Source: Simiduia curdlanivorans | GTDB lineage: Bacteria > Pseudomonadota > Gammaproteobacteria > Pseudomonadales > Cellvibrionaceae | Length of the DNA: 64,000 bases | Direction: 5' to 3' | NCBI RefSeq assembly: GCF_030409605.1 | Contig: NZ_JAUFQG010000004.1 | Location: forward strand, 992,001 to 1,056,000 | Part shown: piece by piece, positions 24,173 through 32,826 of the stretch | Numbering within the stretch: position 1 is the first letter of the stretch | How the letters are laid out: each line of letters opens with the position of its first letter | Program-made: the position numbers and the translations under genes | The notes under the pieces: generated by a model | Told to the model about the DNA's origin: nothing | The model's database searches: none | Seen by the model: only the letters and a program-made list of their open reading frames with translations

Positions 24173-24853
24173 TCAATGATCCAGCTGGTAGGGCAGTGTG
24201 CGGTTGAGAATTTCCGCGATGTAATTCAGAAACAGGGTGCCCATGCTGGAGCGATAGTAGGTGGCGTCGCGATTGCCGATGGCCAGCAAGCCGAAGCAGG
24301 TGCCGTGAATAAGCGGTACCACGGCGGCCGAGCCTACCAGCGGTGCTTGCTCGCCAAATAAATAGGCCTTCTCTTCGTTGCCCAGTTGGCCGCAAATGGC
24401 CTTTTGGGTTTTTAGAATTTTCGCTAACGGAATTTTCGCATCGTGCAGGGTGACACAGCGGGCCTGGCCGATTTTGCCCGGTTGCGGCCGGAAGATAATC
24501 AAGCGTGTAAAGTGAATTTGGAATTCTTTGTCGAAACTGTAATACAGGGAATTAATAGTGTCCTCGGCTTTGCGACCTTCGAGCAGCGCTAAAACCAGGC
24601 GTTTGGTTTTGTCGAATAGCTTGTCGTTGTCGCGGGCATTGTCGAGCAACTTACTGAGCCGGTGGCGCATGTCCATATTGCGCTCGCGCAATACAGCGAC
24701 TTGTCTTTCCACCAAAGAAATGGCGTTGCCGCTGTCGTGTGGCAGTAGCAGATCGGCTAAAAGCTCGCCGTGGCGCTCAAAAAAATCTGGCGTTTCAGAG
24801 AGGTATTTGGCTACTTCTGCGTCGCTAATGGCATGGTCAGACACAGTAAACAA
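24173..24853 (-). CDS. DUF484 family protein (GAF-like)
   Basis: 226 residues. The N-terminus (VAKYLSETPDFFERHGELLADLLLPHDSGNAISLVERQVAVLRERN) is the signature of DUF484, also found in E. coli YigA. The C-terminal part is GAF-like. Function unknown. The gene is fixed between dapF and xerC in gammaproteobacteria, as here. Confidence 0.9.
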   Translation of the reverse strand: MFTVSDHAISDAEVAKYLSETPDFFERHGELLADLLLPHDSGNAISLVERQVAVLRERNMDMRHRLSKLLDNARDNDKLFDKTKRLVLALLEGRKAEDTINSLYYSFDKEFQIHFTRLIIFRPQPGKIGQARCVTLHDAKIPLAKILKTQKAICGQLGNEEKAYLFGEQAPLVGSAAVVPLIHGTCFGLLAIGNRDATYYRSSMGTLFLNYIAEILNRTLPYQLDH

Positions 24854-24862
24854 TCCTTGCTG

Positions 24863-25693
24863 TTATATTTTTACTTGGCCTTGAAAGACTTGCGCCGTTG
24901 GCCCGGTCATCAACACCGAACTTGCATCGCCCGCCCATTCAATGGTTAAGCTGCCGCCAGGAAGGTTGACAGTTACGCTTGAGTCTAACAGGTCGCGCAA
25001 GCGGCCGGCTACTACCGCAGCGCAGGCGCCAGTTCCGCAGGCGAGGGTTTCACCGGCACCGCGCTCGAATACCCGCAAATTGATCTCATTGCGCGACACC
25101 ACTTCCATAAAACCGATGTTGGCTTTTTTAGGAAAATCTGGATGCGTTTCTAACAGCGGCCCTAGGCGCTCCACCTCGGCATTAGCTGCGCTCTCCACCA
25201 CCAGCACGCAGTGAGGGTTGCCCATGGAGACGGCGCCAATGGTGAAGTGTTCGCTGCCTAAGGTAAGCGAGTAGCTAGGTGCTTGTGCCGGTGCGATAAA
25301 GGGGATTTCAGCGGGCGCTAAAATGGGCGCGCCCATGTCTACGCGCACTTCGTCGCCATTGGTTACATGCAGCTCCATGATGCCGGCCGAGGTTTCGACT
25401 TTAATGCTGTTCTTGCCGGTAAGCTTGCGCTCGCGCACGAAGGTTGCGAAGCAGCGCGCGCCGTTGCCGCAGTTTTCCACTTCAGAGCCATCGGCGTTGT
25501 AAATGCGATAGCGAAAATCCACATCGGGGTTGCTCGGTTCTTCCACAATCAGCACTTGATCGCAGCCTACGCCAAAGCGCCGGTCGGCTAACTTGCGCAC
25601 TTTTTCAGGGCTCAACCGCACCTTTTGGCTAATGGCGTCAATCATGACGAAGTCATTGCCCAGACCGTGCATTTTACTAAAGCGCAAGCGCAT
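24863..25693 (-). CDS. dapF: Diaminopimelate epimerase
   Basis: Converts LL- to meso-diaminopimelate, for lysine and peptidoglycan. 276 residues, family length. The start MRLRFSKMHGLGNDFVMID is typical, and the two catalytic cysteines lie in ENCGNGARCFATF (near residue 76) and GAGETLACGTGACAAVVAG (near residue 220). Its product feeds LysA next door. It is 36 bp downstream of lysA and 9 bp before DUF484. Confidence 0.97.
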   Translation of the reverse strand: MRLRFSKMHGLGNDFVMIDAISQKVRLSPEKVRKLADRRFGVGCDQVLIVEEPSNPDVDFRYRIYNADGSEVENCGNGARCFATFVRERKLTGKNSIKVETSAGIMELHVTNGDEVRVDMGAPILAPAEIPFIAPAQAPSYSLTLGSEHFTIGAVSMGNPHCVLVVESAANAEVERLGPLLETHPDFPKKANIGFMEVVSRNEINLRVFERGAGETLACGTGACAAVVAGRLRDLLDSSVTVNLPGGSLTIEWAGDASSVLMTGPTAQVFQGQVKI

Positions 25694-25729
25694 GTTGTTT
25701 CCTAACCTTAAGTGTAAGGTGTGCGATGT

Positions 25730-26974
25730 TTAGGGCAGTAAAGACTCGCCACGGGTTAAATCTGCCAGCGTTTCGCGCTCGCGTACTAGATAAGCACGGT
25801 TGCCATCCACAATCACTTCGGCGGCGCGAGTCCGGCTGTTGTAATTCGAGCTCATGGTAAAACCATAGGCGCCTGTGGACATTACTGCGATCAAGTCACC
25901 GGCGGCAAGGGCTAGGGTGCGATCTTTGGCCAAAAAGTCGCCGGTTTCGCACACAGGGCCAACCAGATCCCAGGTTTTGGCCTCGGTCGTTTTCAGCTCT
26001 ACCGGCTGAACATCCTGCCAGGCTTGATAGAGCGCGGGCCGAATGTTGTCGTTCATGGCGGCATCGATAATGGCAAAATTCTTGTGTTCGGTCGGCTTAA
26101 GAAACAACACTTCCGCTAACAAGACGCCGGCGTTGGCGCAAATGGACCGCCCGGGCTCCATCACTAGAGCGAGATTGCGGCCTTGCAACTTTTCTTTCAC
26201 TTGCGCGATTAAGCTGCCGATGGGTGGTGGCGTTTCATCCCGGTAGGTGACGCCCAAGCCGCCGCCGATATCAATGTGTTTTAGCACGATGCCATCGGCC
26301 TTTAAGGTATCGATTAATGCTAATAGACGATCTAAGGCGTCGATAAAGGGCGTGAGCTGGGTTAACTGCGAGCCGATATGACAGTCGACACCGACGATGT
26401 TCAAGCTGCCCAGTGCCGCCGCTCTTTTATACACCTGCGGGGCGCGCTGAATATCGATACCGAATTTGTTTTCTTTCAGCCCAGTGGAAATATAGGGGTG
26501 GGTTTGGGCGTCCACGTCGGGGTTTACCCGCAGAGAAATCGGCGCTTTGGTGTCCAGCTGCTTAGCGATATCGGCCAATAACTCGAGTTCGGCCTCTGAT
26601 TCGACGTTAAAGCAGTGCACGCCCACTTCTAACGCCTTGCGAATGGCGGTGGCGGTTTTGCCAACCCCGGAGAAGACGATGCGCTCGGGTTTGCCGCCAG
26701 CGAGCAGTACCCGCTCTAGCTCGCCTTCAGAAACGATATCGAAGCCCGCGCCTAAATCCGCTAATAGCCCGAGTACGCCGAGATTTGAATTGGCTTTAAC
26801 GGCAAAGCACACTAGGCCGTCGTGATCGCCTAGGGCGGTCGCATATTGGTTGTAGGCGTCGGTTAACGCCGCGCGGCTATAAACATACGTTGGGGTGCCA
26901 AACTGCCGGGCAATGTCGGCTAGGGGCAGCGCTTCTGCATACAGGTGCGCCTGCTGCCGAGGAAAGTAAGACAT
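25730..26974 (-). CDS. lysA: Diaminopimelate decarboxylase
   Basis: PLP enzyme (fold type III) that makes L-lysine from meso-diaminopimelate. 414 residues. PLP lysine in VCFAVKANSNLGVL (near residue 60), HIGSQLT, HIDIGGGLGVTY, EPGRSICANAG, and cysteine in GPVCETGDF of the active site. The lptM-lysA-dapF order is conserved. Starts at ATG 26974, 10 bp after lptM. Confidence 0.97.
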   Translation of the reverse strand: MSYFPRQQAHLYAEALPLADIARQFGTPTYVYSRAALTDAYNQYATALGDHDGLVCFAVKANSNLGVLGLLADLGAGFDIVSEGELERVLLAGGKPERIVFSGVGKTATAIRKALEVGVHCFNVESEAELELLADIAKQLDTKAPISLRVNPDVDAQTHPYISTGLKENKFGIDIQRAPQVYKRAAALGSLNIVGVDCHIGSQLTQLTPFIDALDRLLALIDTLKADGIVLKHIDIGGGLGVTYRDETPPPIGSLIAQVKEKLQGRNLALVMEPGRSICANAGVLLAEVLFLKPTEHKNFAIIDAAMNDNIRPALYQAWQDVQPVELKTTEAKTWDLVGPVCETGDFLAKDRTLALAAGDLIAVMSTGAYGFTMSSNYNSRTRAAEVIVDGNRAYLVRERETLADLTRGESLLP

Positions 26975-26984
26975 GGTATTGAGC

Positions 26985-27113
26985 CTAGGGTGTCGGTTGG
27001 GTCTGGGTATTGTCGGATTGCTCGGGCTGCGGCACCACTAAAGGACCCTTTTGACCGCAAGCAGACAGGGTGAGGAGCGCTAACGCGAACAGTAGAAAGA
27101 TTGCCTTGGACAT
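26985..27113 (-). CDS. lptM: Small lipoprotein LptM (YifL-like)
   Basis: 42 residues from ATG 27113 (MSKAIFLLFALALLTLSACG), preceded by AAGGGG on the minus strand. A longer frame starting at 27185 adds an implausible N-terminus. The lipobox LSAC and the following GQKGPLVVP are the family signature. In E. coli LptM assists assembly of the LptD/E lipopolysaccharide translocon. Located immediately upstream of lysA as in Pseudomonas. Confidence 0.88.
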   Translation of the reverse strand: MSKAIFLLFALALLTLSACGQKGPLVVPQPEQSDNTQTQPTP

Positions 27114-27204
27114 GGGCAAACCCCTTAAAAAATAGGGCTGCAAGTATAGCGTTAGGCTAGGCATCCTCTCAACCTGCGAATTCAACGACTTTCGCGCAAA
27201 ACTA

Positions 27205-30012
27205 CTACAGGCTTTTTAGGGCGTGATTAAGCGCCCGCTCTAGTTGGAATTTCAGCTTGAGGTAATGACTGGTTTGCAGCTGATCGAAATGGGGCAGCTG
27301 GTGCTCACATAGGGATAAGTCTAAATCTGTGATGTAGCAGGGGTAGCGCTGACCGGATTGACGGTGGGATAAGATAGTGCGAGCCACAGTGTGGAACAAG
27401 CCCGCGCCGGTATCGGGTGCTATGGCCTCGCCGTTAAGCCAGGCCGACAATTGCCATTGGCTCGGCGCCAGCGCTAAATCCAAAGATTCGATGCAAAACT
27501 GTAAATCAAATAAACGCATATTGCCGATGGCACTGGTTGCATGTCGACGCTCCAGTTTTAGCGTCTCGGCGCGCTCCAGTACTTCATAAAACTCGATTGG
27601 AAAGATGCCAAACATTGGTTGCGCACCGCGAATCGGGTTTCTGTGCAGTACCGCGCGCAGAAAATGGTGTAGGGGTTTTAGTAGCGCATCTTGATCGTGA
27701 AAGGCTTGTTCGAAATAAAACAGGCTGCCGCGCTCATCTTTGCAGTAAACATGAGCGCTGGCACCATCGATGCGAAACAGTATTTGAATGCTATTCGAGC
27801 TGAGCTCGGTCAGCGGCGTTAAACCTGATGCTCGAATAAGTTTGTGATGGTGGCACGCAGGGTCGACAGTGAGCGAGCGGTAATTCGGCGCCGGTTGAGA
27901 TAGTGCTTGCCATAGATCGCTGCTCGAGCCGAAGCTACTCACCTGCCAGCCATGATCGAAGTGAACTAAAAGAAATTTTTCATCGGCTAGGGTGACAAAC
28001 AAATGATGAGCGTCTTTCTCCGGTGTATGTCTTCCTGTGTGCTGCAATAGGGTATCGCACAAGAGCTTTAACCGCTGCTCTATTAAGGCGGCGCTTTGTA
28101 GGCTGAGATTGCGAACTTGTACAGTGGCATTGGTGGTTGCTTGACCGACAAGCCAGTGCAGTAAGTCTTCGAGCTTTTCGCCAATCTTCTGTACCCGCAC
28201 CTCAGCCCATGAATTAATTGATAAAACGCTAAAGTTTTTCACCAGTGATCCGTCACTGGTGTTAAGCGGGTCTAATTCGAAAGATTTTTCATTTAATCTG
28301 TTGTCGCGCTGCAAAAAGGTTGGGTCGTTGGTGAGTACGGCAACAAAACTCAATTGCGCCGGCTGAGTAAAGGCTGTATGTGTTGGGCTTAAATATCTAT
28401 CTAACTCTAGGTTTGAAAATAGATTTACTAAGTAAGATACCTCTGGTGCCGTTAGATTGAGGTTGCCCTGAATTTTAATGCGAGTATTAATATCGATAAT
28501 ATTGTTGAGTAGGCCCCAGCAAAATAGTTCTGCAATGTTGCTGCTGACATTCATAGGCGACCTGGATTTTTCCCAGCGGCCATTGGTCAAATAGAGTTGC
28601 CAGTTACCTGCGGCTGTATCCCAGAGTAAGACCACGAACTTAGCCAGTATATCGTTGCTAATGTTTGGGTTAATAAGCTCAATTTTACCGGTGGTTCTGC
28701 TGAAGGCAGCGTGTAGCTTTCGCCCAAGGACGGTGATCTCTTGACTATTAACATTGATGCTTGGCTGTGAATGCCTAGCCATGTCTAAAAGACTTTTATA
28801 GCTGGCCGTCAGTTCATTTATCACGCTTCGTCTTTCGTTCATAACTTGTTGCGCGTTCCAGCTAGAGCTGGCATCTAGGTGTGCAAAACTTATGGGCTGC
28901 CATTGCCATTGTTCTATCGCGCGCAAAAGTTCGACGGCGCGCTTATCTTTTTCCAGTGATTGAAAGGACCTTTGCAACTTAAAATAGAAACACTGGCGCA
29001 TGAGCTCTAGCCGCTCAAACTCCTTTCTCTCGATGAAGTAGGAGGATAGTTCGTTCAGAAGCATCAGGTAAGGGTCTAGCGAAGTGGTGTTGAACTGACC
29101 GGCATAAACAAACATTTTCATTCGATCGGAAAGTGTAAATACACGCGGGTATTTACTGAGGTAAACCTCAAGAATGAGTAGTTTTAGCAGGGATTTAAAC
29201 GGTGAGGTAATTGATTTGTAGAGTTGCCAAATGGCAGCTGATACAAATTCAGAGGGCGGTACGTCGCCTACCGGGCCAAAATCCAGCCACTCGTGCGGGC
29301 GTAAAAACCCTTTTTCGATCATCGAGTCTTTGGCTTTGCGGTAGGCGTTTTTTTCTGTGGTTGTGATAAACCACCATAGCGGTATTTGGCCCGCCAGTAA
29401 GATGGCCGAGCGATAAAATTCGTCTAGCAACAAGAAATGTTGCGAACTGCCGGACCCTTCTTTCGATAGTTCACCGTGTTCGCCTTGACTGAAGGCCTCT
29501 GGTTGCATTAGAAAAAAATGCCAGTCTAGTTCAAAGTCCTTGGCCCACTGGGTTAGCGCGGCGCATTTTTTTTCCAGTTCAGCGAGTGCTGATTGTGGGA
29601 TTTCTGCACTATGGCAAAGCCAAAAATCCATGTCGCTCTTATGGCTTTGTGCGATGGTGCCTGTGCTTCCCATCACATAAAGGGCGAGTAGTGGAGGCTT
29701 CCTAGCTTGGCTGGTATTCGCTTTAAAGCCTTTAGCCAATGATTTTGCCGCTTGGAGTTGTTGATTAGTTGGGCTGTAATTAGAAAAACCGCACGGCGTC
29801 GCTTTGCTTTGATAGCCGGGCAGCCTCGGGTGATTGAAATGTAATAGTAGAGGCAGTAGCTCGAGGCACTGTTGCTGCCTGGAGCTTAAATGCTGCTTAG
29901 CTTGTTGAAAACGCTGATCGTTGAGTGCGAGAAAGCGAACTTTCACTTGTGCAACCGTATCGCGGTCTAAACTAGTGGAGATTGGGTCGTGCGTTATCTC
30001 AACGGATCGCAT
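27205..30012 (-). CDS. cyaA: Class I adenylate cyclase
   Basis: Makes cyclic AMP from ATP. 935 residues, in the usual range for class I enzymes. The N-terminal catalytic part has the nucleotidyltransferase-like motif YVMGSTGTIAQSHKSDMDFWLC (near residue 112), followed by EKNAYRKAKDSMIEKGFLRPHEWLDFGP. The long C-terminal half (GNMRLFDLQF, HQLPHFDQL) is the regulatory region of the family. It lies 22 bp after the second hybrid kinase gene, so it may be transcribed together with it. The usual neighbour cyaY is not seen. Confidence 0.92.
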   Translation of the reverse strand: MRSVEITHDPISTSLDRDTVAQVKVRFLALNDQRFQQAKQHLSSRQQQCLELLPLLLHFNHPRLPGYQSKATPCGFSNYSPTNQQLQAAKSLAKGFKANTSQARKPPLLALYVMGSTGTIAQSHKSDMDFWLCHSAEIPQSALAELEKKCAALTQWAKDFELDWHFFLMQPEAFSQGEHGELSKEGSGSSQHFLLLDEFYRSAILLAGQIPLWWFITTTEKNAYRKAKDSMIEKGFLRPHEWLDFGPVGDVPPSEFVSAAIWQLYKSITSPFKSLLKLLILEVYLSKYPRVFTLSDRMKMFVYAGQFNTTSLDPYLMLLNELSSYFIERKEFERLELMRQCFYFKLQRSFQSLEKDKRAVELLRAIEQWQWQPISFAHLDASSSWNAQQVMNERRSVINELTASYKSLLDMARHSQPSINVNSQEITVLGRKLHAAFSRTTGKIELINPNISNDILAKFVVLLWDTAAGNWQLYLTNGRWEKSRSPMNVSSNIAELFCWGLLNNIIDINTRIKIQGNLNLTAPEVSYLVNLFSNLELDRYLSPTHTAFTQPAQLSFVAVLTNDPTFLQRDNRLNEKSFELDPLNTSDGSLVKNFSVLSINSWAEVRVQKIGEKLEDLLHWLVGQATTNATVQVRNLSLQSAALIEQRLKLLCDTLLQHTGRHTPEKDAHHLFVTLADEKFLLVHFDHGWQVSSFGSSSDLWQALSQPAPNYRSLTVDPACHHHKLIRASGLTPLTELSSNSIQILFRIDGASAHVYCKDERGSLFYFEQAFHDQDALLKPLHHFLRAVLHRNPIRGAQPMFGIFPIEFYEVLERAETLKLERRHATSAIGNMRLFDLQFCIESLDLALAPSQWQLSAWLNGEAIAPDTGAGLFHTVARTILSHRQSGQRYPCYITDLDLSLCEHQLPHFDQLQTSHYLKLKFQLERALNHALKSL

Positions 30013-30034
30013 GTTGTCAGTGATCGATATTCTA

Positions 30035-32689
30035 TTAAAGCGTTTTTTGTTGTGATATTTGCTTTTGAATAAAAGTCGCGAGCGTATGGTATAGCAGTTC
30101 GGGCTTTACCGGTTTGGTAATATAGCCATCCATGCCCGCTTGCAGGCAGCGTTCTTTATCGCCTCGCATGGCGTGTGCGGTCATGGCGATGATGGGAATA
30201 GCTGCGCAGTGTTGCCCTGCTCTAATTTTTCGAGTTGCATCGTAGCCATCGATTTCGGGCATTTCCATATCCATTAATATTGCGTCAAATGTGTTGCAGG
30301 GGTTGTTGTTGAGATGCTCAATGGCCTCTTGGCCATTATTGGCGACAGTCACTTTCACTTTCATCTTCTTGAGAATGCCCACGGCAACTTTCTGATTGAC
30401 AATGTTGTCTTCAGCCAAAAGAATGTGGCAGTTTTCCAGGGTTTCAGCGACTTTCTCGGCGGGAATTCTATCTTTGTCAGTTTCGAAAACACTGTCGCCA
30501 AAAACTTCAGCGATGGCATCAAATAAATGCGACTGGCTAATGGGTTTAGAGATAAAGTTCTCGACGCAGTCGCTGTTCTCGTTTTGAAATACTTCGTCCC
30601 GATGGTGGGCTGAAACCAAAATAATCGCAGGTATATGGCTGAGCTGGCACTCGTTTTTTATTACATGGCTTGCGGTTAGGCCGTCTATATGGGGCATTCT
30701 GTAATCCATGAGCACGAGATCAAACGGATTGATGCCGGAGCTGTCGGCTTGTTTTAAGAGATCGTAGGCTTCTTGGGCGCTGCCTGCGGCGGTAACGTTT
30801 AGGTCTAAATGGGTGGCAAGGTTGGTGAGAATTTGCCGAGCAGCTTTATTGTCGTCCACCACCAAGGTATTTAGATGGCGCAACCTTTGCGATTTGTCGC
30901 GCATGGGTATGGAGCCGATTTGGCTGTGGCCGAAGCGCGCGGTAAAAGAAAAAACACTGCCTTTGTTAACCTCGCTGGTGACAGCAATCTTACCGTGCAT
31001 TAATTCAATCAGGTGTTTACTCACCGTTAGGCCGAGACCAGAGCCGCCAAATCGACGTCGGCTAGAGCCATCAACTTGCATGAAGGGCGTAAAAAGTTCG
31101 CTAATTTGTTGCGGATTCATACCGATGCCCGTGTCGCGCACTTCAAACTTTAAGGCGACATAATCTTTGTTGTTTTCCGCGCTGCTAATGTTGACTTGAA
31201 TATCGCCTTGCTCGGTAAATTTTATGGCATTGTCGATCAGGTTTAATAGCGCCTGGCGCAGCCTTAGGGAATCGCCCTTGAGAAAGTGAGGCACCTCCGG
31301 CTCCATGTGAAATAACACCTCGAGACCTTTTTTCTCGGCTATTGGCGCGGTTTTTTTGGCAAGCTTGTTAAGCGTGTCGGCTAGATCAAAATGGGTGTGC
31401 TCTAACACAATGGTGCCGGCTTCAATTTTGGAGAAGTCCAAAATTTCATTGATTAGCGAGAGCAGGGCGTTTGCGGCTTGATCAATGTTGGTTAAATAGT
31501 CCTTTTGATCTCTATTGAGCCGAGTGTCGGAGAGTAGGTGGCCCATGCCGATAATGGCATTCATGGGGGTGCGAATTTCGTGGCTCATGCGGGCGAGAAA
31601 TTCACTCTTGGCTTGGTTGGCCGAATCCGCTAGGGTTTTGGCAATGGACAGCTCTTCTTGAACGGCTTTAAATTTCGAGATGTCAGAATTTACGCCGACA
31701 ATTCTGAGTGGCAAATTTTGGCTATCTGTATGAGTGAGCTTGGCGCGCACGAAGCACCAGATTGTTGTGCCATCCTTATGTTGAAAGCGGATTTCGCGCG
31801 TGGTGCCTGTGTGTTTAAATTTTCGCGTGCCATTGCCAAGGGCGATAAACTTCTTTAGCCACGGTCGTTCGTCCGGGTGAATGACCCGGGTTAAGTTTTC
31901 AAGCGATGCTGGGAATTCTTGTGGCTCATAACCCAGCATGCGATAAAAGCCATCACTCAGGTATATTTCATGGGTTAAAAGGTTCCATTCCCAAATGCCA
32001 TCACGCGTTGCTGCCATGGCATTTTGAAACCGCTCTTGGCTGGTGCTCAAATCTAGCTTTGCTTGCTGCCGGCTCAGCGCTAGGGTTAAGACTGTGCCAA
32101 AGGTCTCCGCCACATGTATGTCGTTAGAGTGCCAATGCCGGGGTTTATCCCGTTGTAATACGGCTAAAAAGCTATGAAGTTTGCCGTGATGCAGCACGGG
32201 TACGGTGATGTAGGCGCCAATACCTAAATGGCTGATAAGCTTTTCAGCTCTGGCATTGGCGTAGCCACCGGCCAGTACATCGTTATCAATTCTGGCTTTA
32301 CCTTGCAGCATGTTTTGGTGTGCTTCTGGCATGTGCGTGAGGTTAAGCTGGGCCAAGTCGCTGAGGCGTTGAGTGTCGGGTTGCTTTTGCCAGAATAATT
32401 GTACGGATAGGTCGGTTTCGTGCACGCGCGCGAGAATACACTCGTCCACCTCAAGGAAAGCGCCGAGAGCGCCGAGGGCATCATTGAGTGAGCCGGAGTC
32501 GTCTTTATCGAAGAGTTTTATGATGATACGACGCAACCAGCTCTCGGCATCCGCAAGCGCGATTGGGCCGTCTGGTTGTACAGAGGTCGGCTGACGCGCC
32601 GCTTTAAGCTCGGCTTCGAGCTCAGCGATACGGGCTTGCGCTTCGATAAGCGTTTGATTTTTAAGTGCTTTCTTATCCATGATGGGCAC
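30035..32689 (-). CDS. Soluble hybrid histidine kinase (GAF-PAS-HK-REC-REC)
   Basis: 884 residues without a transmembrane segment. Order: short coiled coil (10-35), GAF (about 50-205), PAS with PAC (215-345), HisKA with the phosphoryl histidine in ARMSHEIRTPMNA (near residue 372), HATPase with NAIKFTE and GSGLGLTV, then two receiver domains whose phosphoryl aspartates lie in FDLVLMDYRMP and FDAILMDMEMP. No HPt domain is present. The reading begins at GTG 32689 (GAG five bases upstream); ATG at 32680 is an alternative. Tandem paralogue of the next gene; ligand unknown. Confidence 0.88.
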   Translation of the reverse strand: MPIMDKKALKNQTLIEAQARIAELEAELKAARQPTSVQPDGPIALADAESWLRRIIIKLFDKDDSGSLNDALGALGAFLEVDECILARVHETDLSVQLFWQKQPDTQRLSDLAQLNLTHMPEAHQNMLQGKARIDNDVLAGGYANARAEKLISHLGIGAYITVPVLHHGKLHSFLAVLQRDKPRHWHSNDIHVAETFGTVLTLALSRQQAKLDLSTSQERFQNAMAATRDGIWEWNLLTHEIYLSDGFYRMLGYEPQEFPASLENLTRVIHPDERPWLKKFIALGNGTRKFKHTGTTREIRFQHKDGTTIWCFVRAKLTHTDSQNLPLRIVGVNSDISKFKAVQEELSIAKTLADSANQAKSEFLARMSHEIRTPMNAIIGMGHLLSDTRLNRDQKDYLTNIDQAANALLSLINEILDFSKIEAGTIVLEHTHFDLADTLNKLAKKTAPIAEKKGLEVLFHMEPEVPHFLKGDSLRLRQALLNLIDNAIKFTEQGDIQVNISSAENNKDYVALKFEVRDTGIGMNPQQISELFTPFMQVDGSSRRRFGGSGLGLTVSKHLIELMHGKIAVTSEVNKGSVFSFTARFGHSQIGSIPMRDKSQRLRHLNTLVVDDNKAARQILTNLATHLDLNVTAAGSAQEAYDLLKQADSSGINPFDLVLMDYRMPHIDGLTASHVIKNECQLSHIPAIILVSAHHRDEVFQNENSDCVENFISKPISQSHLFDAIAEVFGDSVFETDKDRIPAEKVAETLENCHILLAEDNIVNQKVAVGILKKMKVKVTVANNGQEAIEHLNNNPCNTFDAILMDMEMPEIDGYDATRKIRAGQHCAAIPIIAMTAHAMRGDKERCLQAGMDGYITKPVKPELLYHTLATFIQKQISQQKTL

Positions 32690-32826
32690 GGTTTCTCTTT
32701 ATCTTGAGTGTTATCTTGTGTGCGTCACTACATCCTTTATGGCCAAGCAACACCCAAGGCCACAACATCCCAGACTATCTAGCTTAGTTTAAAAATTAAA
32801 CTCATGTTTCATTGATTTAACCTGCC

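Noticed and set aside
23187..24395. 402-residue XerC with long N-terminal extension
   Set aside because: The extra residues overlap DUF484 out of frame; the conserved start MTDTPLPYSDEISRFLRYL fits at 24158.
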